NCBI GenBank assembly: GCA_019245275.1
Contig: JAFARW010000092.1
Coordinates: forward strand, 1-8,341
Origin: Vulcanimicrobiota bacterium
Lineage (GTDB): Bacteria > Vulcanimicrobiota > Vulcanimicrobiia > Vulcanimicrobiales > Vulcanimicrobiaceae
DNA: 8,341 nt
Direction of reading: 5' to 3'
Each line of letters begins with the position of its first letter. The first letter of the stretch is position 1. The position numbers were made by a program, and so were the translations under genes. The notes under the pieces are model-generated. The model worked only from the letters and a program-made list of their open reading frames with translations, searched no databases and had not been told where the DNA came from. Below, in pieces: positions 6,175 to 8,341 of this stretch.

Positions 6175-7449
6175 ATGCGGATCTTAGTTATCGGAAACGG
6201 CGCGCGCGAAGATGCGCTATCTTGGCGGCTGGCTGCATCGCCGTCGTGCGACGCGATCTTTGCGACGCCGGGTAATGCCGGCACAGCAGCGCGCGGCGTG
6301 AATTGGGAAATTGCGGCAACCGACGGAAAAGCGATCGCGCAACGCGCGCGTTCGGAGAAGATCGACCTCGTCGTCATCGGTCCGGAAACTGCAATCGCCG
6401 CCGGAGTCGCCGACCACTTACGCGAGAGTGGGATTGCAACGTTTGGGCCGGATCGCGCCTGCGGGCGCCTCGAATCGAGCAAGATATTTGCGAAGCGCTT
6501 CATGGAGCGGCATGGCGTGCCGACAGCGCGCGCCGTCGTCGTACATTCGCTCGATGCAGCGCTGAGCGCGCTCGAAGAGTGGCGCGGCGCATGCGTTATC
6601 AAAGCAGACGGTTTAGCGGCGGGCAAAGGCGTCGTCGTCGCGCCGGAGGTTGCGGCAGCTCGTTCGACCGTCACGGATTGGTATGAAAACAATCGCGTTC
6701 CGGGCGGCGGCAGCGACTTACTGCTGGAGGAGCGCCTCGAAGGTCGTGAGGTCAGCGTCTTTGCGATCTGCGATGGGCGTGCGATGCTGCCGTTCGCATC
6801 CGCTTGCGACTACAAGCGTGCCGGCGACGGCGATACCGGTCCAAACACCGGCGGCATGGGCGCCTATTCTCCGCCGCATGGGTTTCCCGAAGATTTGATC
6901 GATCAGGTTCGCGAGCAGATTTTGGCGCCGGTGCTGCGCGGCTTGCTCGCGGAAGACGAGCGCTATATCGGAGTGCTCTACTGCGGCTTGATGTGGACGC
7001 GAAGCGGTCCGGCGGTCATCGAATTCAACGCGCGTTTCGGCGACCCGGAAACGCAGGTTTTGATGCCGCGCGTCAGCGGCGACTTCGCGGGCTACCTCAA
7101 GAGCGTTGCGGACGGCGCGATGGATGCAAGTCTGACGTCATTCGCAGAGCACGCATGCGTCGGTGTCGTGTTGGCAACGCAAGAGTATCCGACACGCAGC
7201 ACGCCGCTGAAGGGCTTACCCGTGGATGTGTCATTGGGTCCGGGAGCGCAGGCATTTTGGGGCGGCTCGACGCTAGGGAATGGTGTCGTCGACGCAGGCG
7301 GCGGCCGCGTGATCACCGTCACGGCGCTGGGCGAAACGCTGCCCGATGCGCGGATACGCGCATATGAGAGCGTCCACAGCCTCGCATCACGGTTCGATCG
7401 CGCCGGCTCATCGTTGAGCTACCGTACGGACATTGCCCGGCTTGGTTAG
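6175..7449 (+). CDS. purD: Phosphoribosylamine-glycine ligase (GAR synthetase)
   Basis: PurD joins glycine to phosphoribosylamine with ATP, giving GAR, the second step of de novo purine synthesis. The 424-residue protein is full length, with the ATP-grasp order expected of the family: N-terminal VIGNG (5-9), VIGPE (67-71), the nucleotide loop KADGLAAGKG (143-152), the GPNTGGMGAYSP signature (222-233) and metal-binding NARFGDPETQ (285-294; NVRFGDPE is more usual). The N-terminal motif normally reading GGREHAL is GAREDAL here (9-15), an uncommon change of Gly to Ala and His to Asp near the substrate pocket. All ATP and metal motifs are kept, so activity is expected. The start is the ATG at 6175, 24 bases after the preceding gene, with no clear ribosome-binding site. 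A hairpin over its stop codon may end the transcript. Confidence 0.97.
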   Translation: MRILVIGNGAREDALSWRLAASPSCDAIFATPGNAGTAARGVNWEIAATDGKAIAQRARSEKIDLVVIGPETAIAAGVADHLRESGIATFGPDRACGRLESSKIFAKRFMERHGVPTARAVVVHSLDAALSALEEWRGACVIKADGLAAGKGVVVAPEVAAARSTVTDWYENNRVPGGGSDLLLEERLEGREVSVFAICDGRAMLPFASACDYKRAGDGDTGPNTGGMGAYSPPHGFPEDLIDQVREQILAPVLRGLLAEDERYIGVLYCGLMWTRSGPAVIEFNARFGDPETQVLMPRVSGDFAGYLKSVADGAMDASLTSFAEHACVGVVLATQEYPTRSTPLKGLPVDVSLGPGAQAFWGGSTLGNGVVDAGGGRVITVTALGETLPDARIRAYESVHSLASRFDRAGSSLSYRTDIARLG

Positions 7450-7467
7450 CGGCTCTGCAGCCGTTTT
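7448..7467 (+). terminator. Possible short intrinsic terminator after purD
   Basis: The last bases of the purD stop codon begin a hairpin. Bases 7448-7454 pair with 7459-7465 (seven pairs including one G-T) around a CTGC loop. The core is CGGCT/AGCCG, and it is followed by TTTT at 7464-7467. The stem and T-run are short, so termination may be weak or partial. Its place between purD and a promoter-like box supports the call. Confidence 0.45.
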
Positions 7468-7479
7468 GAGGACGCGGGG

Positions 7480-7488
7480 TGTTACAAT
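7480..7488 (+). promoter_or_regulatory. Possible extended -10 promoter for purF
   Basis: TGT followed by TACAAT matches an extended -10 element (TGn-TATAAT) with one mismatch in the hexamer. It lies 34 bases before the purF ATG, which would put transcription start near 7495. There is no good -35 hexamer at 16-18 bases; TTGAGG at 7466-7471 is only 11 bases away. An extended -10 can act without a -35, but sigma preference in this organism is unknown. Confidence 0.4.
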
Positions 7489-7522
7489 GGATGTAGTGCG
7501 AACCGAGAGCGGCGGCTAAGAA

Positions 7523-8341
7523 ATGTGCGGCATCACCGGGGTTTTTGCTCCCGGGCATGATGCAGCGCGCCTTGCGTTCTTCGGTCTGTACGCGCTGCAG
7601 CACCGCGGTCAAGAGTCCGCAGGTATCGCCGTTTCCGACGGTGGTACGATCCGCTCGCACCGCGAGATGGGGCTGCTCTCCGCGATCTTCGATGAGGACA
7701 TCCTCTCCAATCTCAGCGGTTACATTTCCGTTGGCCACACCCGCTACTCAACGAGCGGTTCTTCGATCGTTGTCAACGCGCAGCCGCTGCTCGAAAGCAG
7801 CGAGATCGGCGACTTTGCATTTGCGCACAACGGCAACCTGACAAACACGGACGAGCTTCGTGAGACGCTCGCACCAACGACGATTTTGCAGGCGACTTCC
7901 GATTCAGAAGTGCTGGCCAAGCTGATCGTCGAGGGCGAGGGCACGATGCTCGACCGGATCTGCAGCGTGATGCGGCGCGCGCGCGGCGCGTACTCCGTGG
8001 TCTTGTGTACGCGCGACGAGCTTTACGGCTTCCGAGATCCGTGGGGCGTCCGGCCGCTGTGCTTGGGAGAACTCGGCGACGGCGCCTTTGTGCTCGCGTC
8101 GGAATCGTGCGCGCTCGCAACAGTCGGCGCGAAGTACATTCGTGAGCTCGAGCGCGGCGAAGTCGTTCGCATTACTAAGAGCGGGGTTGAGAGCCGCACG
8201 GTCGACGTCGATGCGACGTCTGGACTCTGCATGTTCGAGTACATCTACTTTGCGCGTCCGGACTCTGTACTCAATGACAAGACGATTTATACGGCACGCG
8301 TTGCGATGGGCAGGGAACTTGCCAAGGAGCATCCCGCCAAT
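7523..8341 (+). CDS. purF: Amidophosphoribosyltransferase PurF (5' part)
   Basis: PurF transfers the glutamine amide to PRPP, making phosphoribosylamine, the first committed step of purine synthesis. The first 273 codons are present and the frame runs off the window, so the phosphoribosyltransferase domain with the PRPP loop is mostly missing. The N-terminal Ntn-hydrolase glutaminase is intact: the nucleophile Cys2 directly follows Met (MCGITGVF), so there is no propeptide. Other motifs are LQHRGQESAGIA (25-36), GHTRYST (71-77), AHNGNL (101-106), TSDSEV (125-130) and RDPWGVRPL (171-179). CMFEYIYFARPDS (236-248) follows; a cysteine at this position is an iron-sulfur ligand in Bacillus-type PurF, but the other ligands would lie beyond the window, so cluster content cannot be judged. 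The 73-base gap before it, with a hairpin and a promoter-like box, suggests separate or additional transcription. Confidence 0.97.
   Translation, partial: MCGITGVFAPGHDAARLAFFGLYALQHRGQESAGIAVSDGGTIRSHREMGLLSAIFDEDILSNLSGYISVGHTRYSTSGSSIVVNAQPLLESSEIGDFAFAHNGNLTNTDELRETLAPTTILQATSDSEVLAKLIVEGEGTMLDRICSVMRRARGAYSVVLCTRDELYGFRDPWGVRPLCLGELGDGAFVLASESCALATVGAKYIRELERGEVVRITKSGVESRTVDVDATSGLCMFEYIYFARPDSVLNDKTIYTARVAMGRELAKEHPAN

Noticed and set aside
7466..7471. TTGAGG as a -35 box for the purF promoter.
   Set aside because: The spacer to TACAAT is 11 bases, too short for a sigma-70 type promoter. Only the extended -10 reading is kept.

Overview
The window is an almost gap-free, plus-strand block of purine biosynthesis genes, cut at both ends. 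The order is purQ (3' part), a PurS-like gene, purP, a secreted protein of unknown function, a second and divergent purP paralogue, guaA, a small unknown gene, purD, and purF (5' part). No stretch over about 75 bases lacks a gene. I see no tRNA, rRNA, CRISPR array, insertion sequence or long repeat. The base composition is moderately GC-rich and looks even across the window.

Organism: the fused two-domain GMP synthase (archaea usually have it split), the signal-peptide-type secreted protein, PurD and PurF all look bacterial. PurP is the ATP- and formate-dependent, folate-free AICAR formylation enzyme best known from archaea. The mixture suggests an uncultured or little-studied bacterial phylum (Eremiobacterota/WPS-2-like would fit, but this is a weak guess) with a mosaic purine pathway.

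Layout: from 1 to 6150 every gene touches or overlaps the next (ATGA, TAATG, a 20-base overlap, TAG directly followed by GTG, GTGA, and an overlapping start after guaA). This indicates one tightly coupled transcript. purD follows after 24 bases. A short hairpin with a T-run lies over the purD stop codon, and an extended -10-like box precedes purF, so purF may start its own unit.

How the genes work together: PurF makes phosphoribosylamine and PurD adds glycine to give GAR. PurQ supplies ammonia to the FGAM synthase, presumably with the PurS-like protein and a PurL outside the window. PurP makes FAICAR from AICAR, ATP and formate, and GuaA converts XMP to GMP. The most unusual parts are the two very different PurP paralogues (the second lacks the glycine-rich ATP-grasp loop), the exported protein wedged between them, and the PurS-like protein that looks like two PurS units in tandem.
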